Shown in pieces: positions 52,614 to 59,907 of a stretch of 64,000 nucleotides of DNA. Numbering within the stretch: the stretch's first letter is position 1; every line of letters begins with the position of its first letter. The translations under genes and the position numbers were made by a program. This stretch comes from Salinisphaera sp035690525 (lineage in GTDB: Bacteria; Pseudomonadota; Gammaproteobacteria; Nevskiales; Salinisphaeraceae). The DNA lies in contig NZ_DASSKM010000109.1 in the NCBI RefSeq assembly GCF_035690525.1, forward strand, positions 38,192 to 102,191, in the 5' to 3' direction. The notes beneath the pieces were generated by a model, which saw only the letters and a list, made by a program, of their open reading frames with translations, was not told where the DNA came from and searched no databases.

Positions 52614-53339
52614 ATGGGTCTGTTGAATATCCTGTCGCCGGTGTTCGGCGCCGTTGACGGCGCCGTGGCGCCGGTACTGCCGGCCGCGGCGCGAATGGCG
52701 CTGTGGGCGGCGTTCCTCGCCGTGGGCACCATGCTGCTGTACAAGGTGCTATCGCCGCAGGAGCGGATCGGCAAAGCCAAGCGCGAAGCCCGCGAAGCAC
52801 GCCGGAAACTCAACAGCTTCGACGGTGAATTCGCCGACGCGGGACCGCTGATCCGCGACCAGTTCGTCACCGCCTTCAAACATATCGGCCTGGTGGTGCC
52901 GGGCACGATCATCGCGATCCTGCCGCTACTGTGTTTTTTGGTCTGGGCCGACAATTATTTCGGCCACGAACTGCCGGCCGATGGCGTCACGCCCAAGGTT
53001 TCCACTGTGCCGGCGACCGCTAACGGCGTACGCGCACACTGGGACGCCAGCAGCCATCCGCCCGCCGTTTCCGTGCAGGGCGAAGGTGGCGAAACCCGCT
53101 CGTACCCCATGAATGCTCCGGTACCGGTGCTCACCAAATACAGCGCTTGGAACTGGCTGGTCGGCAACCCGCTCGGCTATCTACCGGACGACAGCCCCCT
53201 CCGAGCCGTGCGCATCGAACTGCCGGAGCGTGAATACATCCACTTCGGCCCGAACTGGATGCACGGCTGGCTGGCGGTGTTCATTCCGGTGATGTTTATC
53301 GTCTCCCTGCTGATGTTCAAATGGGCCAAGATCGAATGA
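52614..53339 (+). CDS. Oxa1/EMC3-like (DUF106-like) membrane protein
   Basis: 241 residues with three helices: TM1 (about 27-45, AARMALWAAFLAVGTMLLYK), a charged helical hairpin (47-66, LSPQERIGKAKREAREARRK), TM2 (about 91-111, HIGLVVPGTIIAILPLLCFL), a periplasmic domain of about 105 residues (112-216) and TM3 (218-237). The order TM, basic coiled coil starting L-S-P-Q, then TM with a cytoplasmic C-side is that of DUF106/EMC3/TMCO1 proteins, the Oxa1 insertase superfamily. The large soluble domain between TM2 and TM3 is unusual for that superfamily. The start at 52614 is ATG with GGAG upstream. Its stop overlaps the sulfotransferase start (ATGA). Homology is inferred from pattern, not proved. 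Confidence 0.7.
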   Translation: MGLLNILSPVFGAVDGAVAPVLPAAARMALWAAFLAVGTMLLYKVLSPQERIGKAKREAREARRKLNSFDGEFADAGPLIRDQFVTAFKHIGLVVPGTIIAILPLLCFLVWADNYFGHELPADGVTPKVSTVPATANGVRAHWDASSHPPAVSVQGEGGETRSYPMNAPVPVLTKYSAWNWLVGNPLGYLPDDSPLRAVRIELPEREYIHFGPNWMHGWLAVFIPVMFIVSLLMFKWAKIE

Positions 53340-54520
53340 GCGACGAAACTCCGGACGCCACGCCGCGCTCGACCCCGGCCGAAGCCGCGGTCGCGAGTTT
53401 CGCGGTTCCGACCTGGATGCATCGCGTCGCCGGCTGGCAGGAACGCCATCCGCGCGGTGCTATCCGGCTCGGCAACTTCGATACCAAGATAGCGGCGGAC
53501 GCGATCGAGAACGTGACCATCGACGCGCCGATCTATATCGCCGGCTTGGCGCGCTCGGGCACCACCATTCTGCTCGAGCTGCTGGCCGAGCATCCCGAAG
53601 TCGCCACCCACAAGTACCGCGACTTTCCGCCGGTATTCACGCCCTGGCTGTGGGATCGCTGGCTGGCGCGCGTGCCCGAAAAAGATGAAACGGCCGCCGA
53701 GCGCGCCCACGGTGACGGTATCGCCGTGACCTCGCACAGCCCGGAAGCGTTCGAGGAAGTGCTGTGGATGGCGTTCTTCGAGCACAGTCACGACCCGGCG
53801 CACTCCAATGTGCTCACCCGCGAGACAACAAACCCCGAGTTCGAGGCCTTCTACGCCGAACACATCCGCAAGATACTGGCGATTCGCGGCGGCGCGCGCT
53901 ACGCGGCCAAGGGCAACTACAACCTCATGCGCCTGGGCTATCTGCAGAAGCTGTTCGCCGACGCCCGCTTCGTGCTGCCGATCCGCGATCCGATCTGGCA
54001 TATCGCCTCGCTGATGAAGCAGCAGGCGCTGTTCGAGGCCGGCGAGAAAGCCCACCCCCGGGCGAGCGATCACCTGCGCCGGGTCGGACATTTCGAGTTC
54101 GGTTTGCAGCGGCGCCCGATCAATACCGGCGACAGCGAGGCGGTGGCGCGTATCGAGAAGCTCTGGAACAACGGCCAGGAAGTCGAGGGCTGGGCGCGCT
54201 ACTGGGCGCTGGTCTACGGCGCGCTCGCCGATCAGATCGATGCCGACGAAACACTCGAAAAGGCCACGCAGATCGTACGCTACGAACCGCTTTGTACCGA
54301 TTCGCCGCGCGTGCTCGCCGACTTCTATCGCCACTGCGGCCTGACGGTCGACGCGGCCACGCTCGACGCCGCCGGCCGGCGCCTGCATCTGCCCGACTAC
54401 TACAGGCCGGCGTTCGAAACGGACGAAATCGAAACGATCCGCCGGCTCGCGGGCCCAGTCGCCGAGCGCTTCGGCTACGATCCGGCTCGGCTCGGCGGGC
54501 ACGATCCGGTGCGCATGTAG
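53336..54520 (+). CDS. P-loop sulfotransferase family protein
   Basis: Cytoplasmic PAPS-dependent sulfotransferase fold, 394 residues. The 5'-phosphosulfate loop is IYIAGLARSGTTILLELLAE (about residues 67-86; R-S-G-T-T-I) and the 3'-phosphate region is RFVLPIRDPIWHIASLMKQQ. Helical C-terminal half with NNGQEVEGWARYWALVYGAL. Start MSDETPDATP at 53336 is fused to the previous stop by ATGA. This enzyme would attach a sulfo group to an unknown acceptor, while the arylsulfotransferase at the head of the run could exchange it outside the membrane. This is inference. The gene converges with argP. Confidence 0.85.
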   Translation: MSDETPDATPRSTPAEAAVASFAVPTWMHRVAGWQERHPRGAIRLGNFDTKIAADAIENVTIDAPIYIAGLARSGTTILLELLAEHPEVATHKYRDFPPVFTPWLWDRWLARVPEKDETAAERAHGDGIAVTSHSPEAFEEVLWMAFFEHSHDPAHSNVLTRETTNPEFEAFYAEHIRKILAIRGGARYAAKGNYNLMRLGYLQKLFADARFVLPIRDPIWHIASLMKQQALFEAGEKAHPRASDHLRRVGHFEFGLQRRPINTGDSEAVARIEKLWNNGQEVEGWARYWALVYGALADQIDADETLEKATQIVRYEPLCTDSPRVLADFYRHCGLTVDAATLDAAGRRLHLPDYYRPAFETDEIETIRRLAGPVAERFGYDPARLGGHDPVRM

Positions 54521-54565
54521 CGCCATCACGCGGCAATTGGCTCGTGACCGCGCCGACGCCGCCGC

Positions 54566-55456
54566 TCAATCCGGGGCCACCAAGTGGCGGCCCGCGGCAG
54601 TGGCCACCGCCTCGGTCAGCGGCCCCAGCACGGCGTCCAGGCGACGAACGTAATGCCAGGCCAGCGGCACATCGAACGGCGTGTCCGGGAGCAGTTCGAC
54701 CAGCCGCCGCTCGGCCAGCGCCTGCGCGATCAACGGCGCCGGATTCAGCCCCCAGCCGATACCCGCCTCGGCCGCGTCAACGAAAGCGTTCGCCGAAGGC
54801 AGACAATGCCCGGACCCCGGCTCCACCGGCCCGACGTAGCGCCCGGCCCAGCGCGCCTGGAGCCGATCCGCCGCGTTGAACGACAGCGCCGGCGCGGCGG
54901 CGAGCGCCTGCGGCGTCACGCCGTCGGGAAAATAACGCGCGACGAATTGCGGCGATGCCGTGGCCCGATAACGCAGCCGCCCGAGCGACCGACGATCGCA
55001 ACCGCCGACCGTTTCGCCGTCGACAGCCACCGCGGCCATCACTTCGCCGCGCCGCAGCCAGCCGATGCTGTGTTCCTCGTTGTCGACCACTACGTCGACC
55101 CGCATCGATTCCAGACCGGCCAGCGCGTCGACGAACCAAGTCGCGAGGCTGTCCGCGTTGACCGCGACCCGCACCACGGGCAGCGCGTCTTCGCTGTCGG
55201 CCACCCCGAGCGCGGCGAGCGTATCGTGTTCGGCCAGCGCCACCGCCTCCGCGTGGCGCGCCAGGCGATCGCCGGCCGGCGTGGCCCGACACGGCGCGCC
55301 GCGCGTCACCAGCACCAGCCCAAGACGATCCTCGAGCCGGGCGATACGTTGCGATATCGCCGACGGCGTGACGTGAAGCGTCCGCGCCGCGCGTTCGAAC
55401 GAGCCGTGCTGGACAACGGCGGCCAGGGCAGCGAGCTGTGCGGAATCGAGCGTCAT
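54566..55456 (-). CDS. argP: LysR-type regulator ArgP (IciA)
   Basis: 296-residue LysR regulator. N-terminal HTH: LDSAQLAALAAVVQHGSFER followed by AARTLHVTPSAISQRIARLE and a DRLGLVLVTRGAPCRATPAG segment, the typical ArgP sequence (R-x-x-P-C-x-x-T). The effector domain starts near residue 88 (LPVVRVAVNADSLATWFVDA), matching the lysine/arginine-sensing half of ArgP. In relatives ArgP with arginine activates argO. Here it is divergent from an ArgO/LysE-type exporter gene across 91 bp, so the pair reproduces the known arginine-export switch. Start ATG at 55456. Confidence 0.92.
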   Translation of the reverse strand: MTLDSAQLAALAAVVQHGSFERAARTLHVTPSAISQRIARLEDRLGLVLVTRGAPCRATPAGDRLARHAEAVALAEHDTLAALGVADSEDALPVVRVAVNADSLATWFVDALAGLESMRVDVVVDNEEHSIGWLRRGEVMAAVAVDGETVGGCDRRSLGRLRYRATASPQFVARYFPDGVTPQALAAAPALSFNAADRLQARWAGRYVGPVEPGSGHCLPSANAFVDAAEAGIGWGLNPAPLIAQALAERRLVELLPDTPFDVPLAWHYVRRLDAVLGPLTEAVATAAGRHLVAPD

Positions 55457-55547
55457 AAGTTTTTCTTAATAGAGACCAATTATTTTAGTTTTTCTGTTGA
55501 GGCGGTCCGAAGCAAACTGCGGGCGCTCATTCATCGTTGATCGCGCC

Positions 55548-56141
55548 ATGCCTTTTTACGCCGGCTTCGCCCTCGGTCTTGGCCTGATCGTCGCCATCGG
55601 CGCCCAGAACGCCTTTGTGCTCCGCCAAGGTCTGGCGGACCGGTATGTGCTGGCGGTATGTCTGTGCTGTACCTTGTCGGATGTCGTGCTGATCGGCGCC
55701 GGCGTGGCGGGCGTCGGCGCGCTTGCCCGCGCGCACTCGGACTGGATCGCGGCTTTTCGTTATGCGGGCGCGGCGTTTCTCGTGGTGTATGCCGCGGCGA
55801 GCCTGCGGCGGGCGCTGGGCAGCGGGGCCGCGTTGGCAGCCGGTGCCGAACCCGCCGCATCGCTTTCGCGCACGCTCGCTATCTGTCTGGCACTGACATG
55901 GCTCAACCCCCATGTCTATCTGGATACATTGATTCTGCTCGGTACCGTGGCTGCGACCTACGGCGACGAGCGGATCGTTTTCGGCCTTGGCGCGATCTCT
56001 GCGTCTTTCGTCTTCTTCTTTACGCTGGGTTTTGGCGCGCGGCGGTTGCGCGGGCTGTTCGCGCGCCCGGCGACCTGGCGCATCGTGGACGCCGCCGTCG
56101 CCGTGCTGATGGCCGTGTTGGCGGCTCGGCTTATCGTCTGA
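55548..56141 (+). CDS. argO: ArgO/LysE-family basic amino acid exporter
   Basis: Membrane exporter of 197 residues with about six helices. MPFYAGFALGLGLIVAIGAQ, NAFVLRQGLADRYVLAVCLC and a central AICLALTWLNPHVYLDTLIL (with the typical N-P-H-x-Y-L-D-T block) followed by GARRLRGLFARPATWRIVDA are the LysE/ArgO signatures. It exports arginine (and the toxic analogue canavanine) or lysine when the internal level is high. The start MPFYAGFALG at 55548 is chosen over an upstream frame that begins inside the promoter region. The argP gene is its divergent regulator. Confidence 0.92.
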   Translation: MPFYAGFALGLGLIVAIGAQNAFVLRQGLADRYVLAVCLCCTLSDVVLIGAGVAGVGALARAHSDWIAAFRYAGAAFLVVYAAASLRRALGSGAALAAGAEPAASLSRTLAICLALTWLNPHVYLDTLILLGTVAATYGDERIVFGLGAISASFVFFFTLGFGARRLRGLFARPATWRIVDAAVAVLMAVLAARLIV

Positions 56142-56233
56142 AACCCGTCGCGCCCGGCCGGCCACACCCCTGTTCAGCCCCGCCCGGGCGGCTATACTGG
56201 CCGGATTTGATTTTGGACACGGGGATCCGAACG

Positions 56234-57178
56234 ATGTCGACCCGCTCGGTAGACAGCCCCTATATGCGGTTTTCCCGGGAACAATGGGCCGCGCTGCGCG
56301 ATACCACGCCCATGACGCTCACCCCGGACGAGATCCGCACGCTCAAGGGCATCAACGAAGCGTTGTCGCTGGAGGAAGTCGCCGAGATCTATCTGCCGCT
56401 GGCGCGTCTGCTTAATCTCTATGTCGATGCCAATCAGCATCGCAGTGCCACGCTCGACCGGTTTCTCGGCAACCACGATCGACGCCCGCCGTTCGTGATC
56501 GGTATCGCGGGCAGCGTGGCGGTCGGCAAGTCGACGACCGCTCGCGTGCTCCAGGCCCTGCTCAACCGCTGGCCGGAGCCGCGCGCCGTCGCCTTGGTAA
56601 CCACCGACGGCTTTCTCTACCCGAACGCCACGCTGGAAGCGCGCGATCTCATGGGCAAGAAAGGCTTCCCGGTCTCGTTCGACATCAATCGGCTGATCGA
56701 ATTCGCTGCCGATCTGAAAGCCGGCCGCCCGCAGCTCGAGGTGCCGCTGTATTCGCATCTGGTTTACGACGTGCTCCGGGAGCGGACGCAGATCGTCGAT
56801 CAGCCCGATATTCTGGTACTCGAAGGGTTGAACGTGCTGCAGAGCGGGATGGATTATCCGCAGAACACGCACCATGTGTTCGTGTCGGATTTCATCGATT
56901 TCTCGATCTACGTCGATGCATCGGTCGAGCAGCTCAACCAGTGGTTCATCCGCCGTTTCATGATGCTGCGCGACAGCGTGTTCGCCGATCCGAACTCGTA
57001 CTTCCACAAGTACGCGGACTTGAGCGACGAGGAAGCCGTCGCCACCGCCGATCGCATCTGGCGCGAGATCAACGAAGTCAACCTGCGCCAGAACATCCTG
57101 CCGACCCGCGAGCGCGCCAGCCTGATCCTGTCCAAGGGCCCGGAGCACGCGGTCGACAGCATCAGTCTGCGCAAATAG
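56234..57178 (+). CDS. coaA: Pantothenate kinase (type I)
   Basis: First and rate-setting step of coenzyme A synthesis: pantothenate + ATP to 4'-phosphopantothenate. 314 residues; YMRFSREQWAALRDTTPMTL at the start, Walker A GIAGSVAVGKSTTARVL, LVTTDGFLYPNATLEARDLM, EVPLYSHLVYDVL, ILVLEGLNVLQSGMD and the C-terminal NEVNLRQNILPTRERASLIL. These match the E. coli CoaA length (316) and pattern; CoA feedback residues lie in the same order. The ribosome site GGGGATCC precedes the ATG at 56234. A separate gene, 114 bp before the ETF-QO gene. Confidence 0.95.
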   Translation: MSTRSVDSPYMRFSREQWAALRDTTPMTLTPDEIRTLKGINEALSLEEVAEIYLPLARLLNLYVDANQHRSATLDRFLGNHDRRPPFVIGIAGSVAVGKSTTARVLQALLNRWPEPRAVALVTTDGFLYPNATLEARDLMGKKGFPVSFDINRLIEFAADLKAGRPQLEVPLYSHLVYDVLRERTQIVDQPDILVLEGLNVLQSGMDYPQNTHHVFVSDFIDFSIYVDASVEQLNQWFIRRFMMLRDSVFADPNSYFHKYADLSDEEAVATADRIWREINEVNLRQNILPTRERASLILSKGPEHAVDSISLRK

Positions 57179-57292
57179 CCGCCTGCGCCGCGCCCCCTGA
57201 GCCCGTCAGGCGCTACCATGGGCCTACCATAGGTGATCATCGATTTTGCCCGGCGCGGCGTCGCCCGCGCCGCTCAACCCGAGCGTTGCCAC

Positions 57293-58915
57293 ATGAGCGA
57301 CAACATCGAACGCGACGTCATGGCCTACGACGTGCTGATCGTGGGCGCCGGCCCGGCCGGCCTGGCTGCGGCCATGCGGATCAAGCGGCAAGCCCCGGAA
57401 ACCGAAGTCTGCGTGCTGGAAAAAGCGGCTGAAGTCGGCGGGCACAGCCTGGCCGGCGCGGTCATCGAGACCGATCCGCTCGACCAGCTCGTGCCCGACT
57501 GGCGCGACGACCCGCCCGCGATCTGCGTCGACGCGGCGGCCGACGAATTCTGGATGCTGCATCGGCACGGCGGCAACAAACTGCCCACCCCGCCCCAGCA
57601 GAACAATCGCGGCAACGTGATCGTCTCGCTGGCGAACATGCTGGCCTGGCTGGCGCCGAAAGCGGAGGCACTCGGCGTGGAGATCTATCCCGGCTTTGCC
57701 GCCGCCGAGCCGCTGTTCGACGCCGACGGCGCGGTCAAGGGCGTGCGCACGCCGGATCTCGGGCTCGACCGCGCCGGCCGGCCCAAGGACAGCTATACCC
57801 CCGGTGTCGAAATCCACGCGCCGATCACGCTGTTCGCCGAAGGCTGCCGCGGACACTGCACCAAACAACTCATCGAGCGCTTCGAACTGGACGCAGAATC
57901 CGATCCGCAGACCTACGGCATCGGCTTGAAGGAGCTATGGAAAGTGCCGGAAGGCCAATGCCGGGCCGGGCTGATCCAGCACACCATCGGCTGGCCTCTG
58001 GACGACGCCACTTACGGCGGCGGGTTCATCTACCACCTGGACGACAACCGCATCGCCATCGGCTTCGTCGTCGGGCTGGACTACGCCGACCCGCGGTTGC
58101 GGCCGTTCGAGGTCTTTCAGCAATTCAAGCACCACCCGAAAATCAAGCCGATGCTCGAAGGCGGCGAGATCCTCTCCGCCGGCGCTCGCGCACTGGTCGA
58201 GGGCGGCTGGCAGTCGCTGCCCCGCATGGACATGCCGGGCGCGATGCTCGTCGGCGACAACGCCGGCACGCTCAACGTGCCCAAAATCAAGGGCATCCAT
58301 ACCGCCATGCGCGCGGGCATGCTCGCCGCCGATCACGCCGTCGCCACCCGGTCGCCCCAGGGCTTCGACCGGATGCTGCGCGCCTCAACCGTCGGAGCCG
58401 AACTCAAGAAGGTTCGTAACATCCGTCCGGGCTTTCGCAGAGGCAAATGGCTGGGGCTGGCGAATGCAGTCTGGGAAACCGCCACCCGGGGGCTCTCGCC
58501 CTGGACGCTGTCCAACCACACCGACTGGCGCGTGACCAAACGGCTCGAAGATCTGGACGGGCCCACGCCCGAGCAGGCGGAAGAATATCGTAAACGCGAC
58601 CTGGCCCCGCGCGACCGGCTGGCCTCGGTCTACTACGCCCAGACCGAACACGACGAAAATCAGCCGGTACATCTGCAGGTGCTCGATACGAGCGTCTGCA
58701 TCGAACGCTGCACCCACGAGTACGGCAATCCCTGCACCCGCTTCTGCCCGGCCAACGTCTACGAAATGATCGAGAACGAAGCCGGCGAGCAGGAATTGAA
58801 AATCAACGCCGCCAACTGCGTGCACTGCAAGACCTGCGACATCAAGGACCCCTACCAGATCATCAACTGGGTCGCGCCCGAGGGCGGCGCCGGGCCGAAC
58901 TACTACGATCTCTGA
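57293..58915 (+). CDS. Electron-transfer-flavoprotein:ubiquinone oxidoreductase
   Basis: Membrane-bound flavo-iron-sulfur enzyme passing electrons from ETF (fatty-acid and amino-acid oxidation) to ubiquinone. 540 residues: FAD Rossmann motif MAYDVLIVGAGPAGLAAAMR, LAGAVIETDPLDQLVPDW, PITLFAEGCRGHCTKQLIER, GIHTAMRAGMLAADHAV, and the C-terminal [4Fe-4S] domain with CIERCTHEYGNPCTRFCPAN and CVHCKTCDIKDPYQIINWVA. The latter four cysteines match the ETF-QO pattern. Start at 57293 (MSDNIERDV); the frame 60 bp upstream is unlikely. A separate transcription unit; the tRNA-Lys gene follows 136 bp later on the other strand. Confidence 0.95.
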   Translation: MSDNIERDVMAYDVLIVGAGPAGLAAAMRIKRQAPETEVCVLEKAAEVGGHSLAGAVIETDPLDQLVPDWRDDPPAICVDAAADEFWMLHRHGGNKLPTPPQQNNRGNVIVSLANMLAWLAPKAEALGVEIYPGFAAAEPLFDADGAVKGVRTPDLGLDRAGRPKDSYTPGVEIHAPITLFAEGCRGHCTKQLIERFELDAESDPQTYGIGLKELWKVPEGQCRAGLIQHTIGWPLDDATYGGGFIYHLDDNRIAIGFVVGLDYADPRLRPFEVFQQFKHHPKIKPMLEGGEILSAGARALVEGGWQSLPRMDMPGAMLVGDNAGTLNVPKIKGIHTAMRAGMLAADHAVATRSPQGFDRMLRASTVGAELKKVRNIRPGFRRGKWLGLANAVWETATRGLSPWTLSNHTDWRVTKRLEDLDGPTPEQAEEYRKRDLAPRDRLASVYYAQTEHDENQPVHLQVLDTSVCIERCTHEYGNPCTRFCPANVYEMIENEAGEQELKINAANCVHCKTCDIKDPYQIINWVAPEGGAGPNYYDL

Positions 58916-59051
58916 AGTGATGACGCAAGGCCACAGCTATCGGTCGAGGCTGGTCTGTTTCAAGACGCCTTCGCCGTGGACCAAGAATATTGGACTGCCT
59001 ATTGAAAGTGCCGGCCAAAAACGTGGCAGCCAGTTAAGCCTTTGATTTAAT

Positions 59052-59126
<75 letters not shown>

Positions 59127-59138
59127 GCCGGAAGACGG

Positions 59139-59215
59139 TGGGGTGGACGATGGGACTCGAACCCACGACGACCGGAATCACAATCCGGGGCTCTACCAAC
59201 TGAGCTACGCCCACC
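59139..59215 (-). tRNA. tRNA-His (anticodon GTG)
   Basis: 77-nt tRNA with the extra G-1 paired to C73 typical of histidine tRNA (first bases GGTGGGC, end ...GTCCACCCCA). Anticodon loop TTGTGAT, anticodon GTG. T-arm GTGGGTTCGAGTCCCAT and an encoded CCA. First gene of the His-Lys pair. Confidence 0.97.
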
Positions 59216-59258
59216 ATCGTCTAAGATTCGCAGGGCAAAGGAACTCTGCGAGCTGCGT

Positions 59259-59287
59259 ATTCTAGCGGCGTAGCGCGTTTTGTACAA
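59259..59287 (-). promoter_or_regulatory. Sigma-70-type promoter of the tRNA-His/Lys pair
   Basis: Read on the minus strand: TTGTAC (59287-59282), a 17-bp spacer, and TAGAAT (59264-59259). Predicted start near 59252 gives a leader of about 37 nt before tRNA-His. Confidence 0.55.
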
Positions 59288-59530
59288 CGCTCGCATTCGG
59301 ACGTATGAAATAAGCCATCGGGCCGAACGACGAGCGCGACTCATCCAACTGTTCCGGTATGCATACCCACGGGTTGAGCACGCGGCCCTATCTTCCCAGC
59401 GCCCGGTCTACGCGCATATCGGAACCATACGCGACTAATCGGTATCACGTTAGCTGTCACGATATACCGAACGGTTACCCACCAAGCGATCTATTATTCC
59501 CGTCTTAGCTACTGAATATAAAGAGGAAAA
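59288..59530. other. Non-coding stretch upstream of the tRNA-His promoter
   Basis: About 240 bp between the tRNA-His promoter and the partial tRNA-Arg duplication. No protein-like frame, tRNA or terminator was recognised. It is followed on the right by the structured region described next. Confidence 0.5.
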
Positions 59531-59550
59531 ATGGCGCGCCCGGCTGGATT
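59530..59550 (-). repeat. Partial duplicate of the tRNA-Arg 3' end (attachment-site-like)
   Basis: TGGCGCGCCCGGCTGGATT (59532-59550) is the same as the 3' end of the tRNA-Arg gene (59711-59729), with two more matching bases on the left. The homology ends abruptly inside the T-arm. A repeat of a tRNA 3' end in direct orientation is the usual trace of integrase-mediated insertion at a tRNA. Only about 180 bp lie between the two copies, and no integrase is present. Confidence 0.6.
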
Positions 59551-59580
59551 ACTCGCGGCGGAGCCGCTCACCCTTCGGGC

Positions 59581-59625
59581 CGATGCGGCGAAAGCCGCAT
59601 CGTTCGTACGCGCAAAGCGCGTCCG
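59581..59625. other. Tandem perfect hairpins near tRNA-Arg
   Basis: CGATGCGGC-GAAA-GCCGCATCG (59581-59602) has a 9-bp perfect stem with a GNRA-type GAAA loop. It is followed at once by ACGCGC-AAA-GCGCGT (59608-59622). Neither has a T-run, and they are not near a coding stop. They sit inside the short segment between the two copies of the tRNA-Arg end. Confidence 0.5.
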
Positions 59626-59674
59626 TCGAACCACACTTGTTATCTGTCGCTGGTTCGAATTCTAATCAGATGAG

Positions 59675-59713
59675 CCATTGCCAGAGCCCGCCTGCGGCGA
59701 GCTCTGGCAATGG
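59675..59713. repeat. 13-bp inverted repeat at the tRNA-Arg 3' end
   Basis: CCATTGCCAGAGC (59675-59687) and GCTCTGGCAATGG (59701-59713) are exact inverted copies around a 13-base loop. The right arm runs into the CCA end of tRNA-Arg. A short T-arm-like piece GTCGCTGGTTCGAATT lies at about 59646-59661 in the opposite orientation. The hairpin may define the end of the tRNA transcript or be part of a former attachment region. Confidence 0.55.
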
Positions 59714-59786
59714 CGCGCCCGGCTGGATTCGAACCAGCGACCCACGGTTTAGAAGACCGTTGCTCTATCCCCTGAGCTACGGGCGC
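59711..59786 (-). tRNA. tRNA-Arg (anticodon TCT)
   Basis: 76-nt tRNA, acceptor GCGCCCG/CGGGCGC, D-arm GCTCAGGGGATAGAGC, anticodon loop CTTCTAA (TCT, reads AGA), T-arm GCTGGTTCGAATCCAGC and an encoded CCA. It lies 121 bp from the hyuA start, divergently oriented. Its 3' end is duplicated at 59530-59550. Confidence 0.96.
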
Positions 59787-59907
59787 GGAACCTCTTCGAG
59801 GGCGCTTATTGTGCCAGGCGGCACAGATTGGCACTAGGAAGGCGAAACCATCTAACGTGTGCGGCGACGATGGGCGCGATCGACGCCCCGACAATTCGGA
59901 GTCATGG

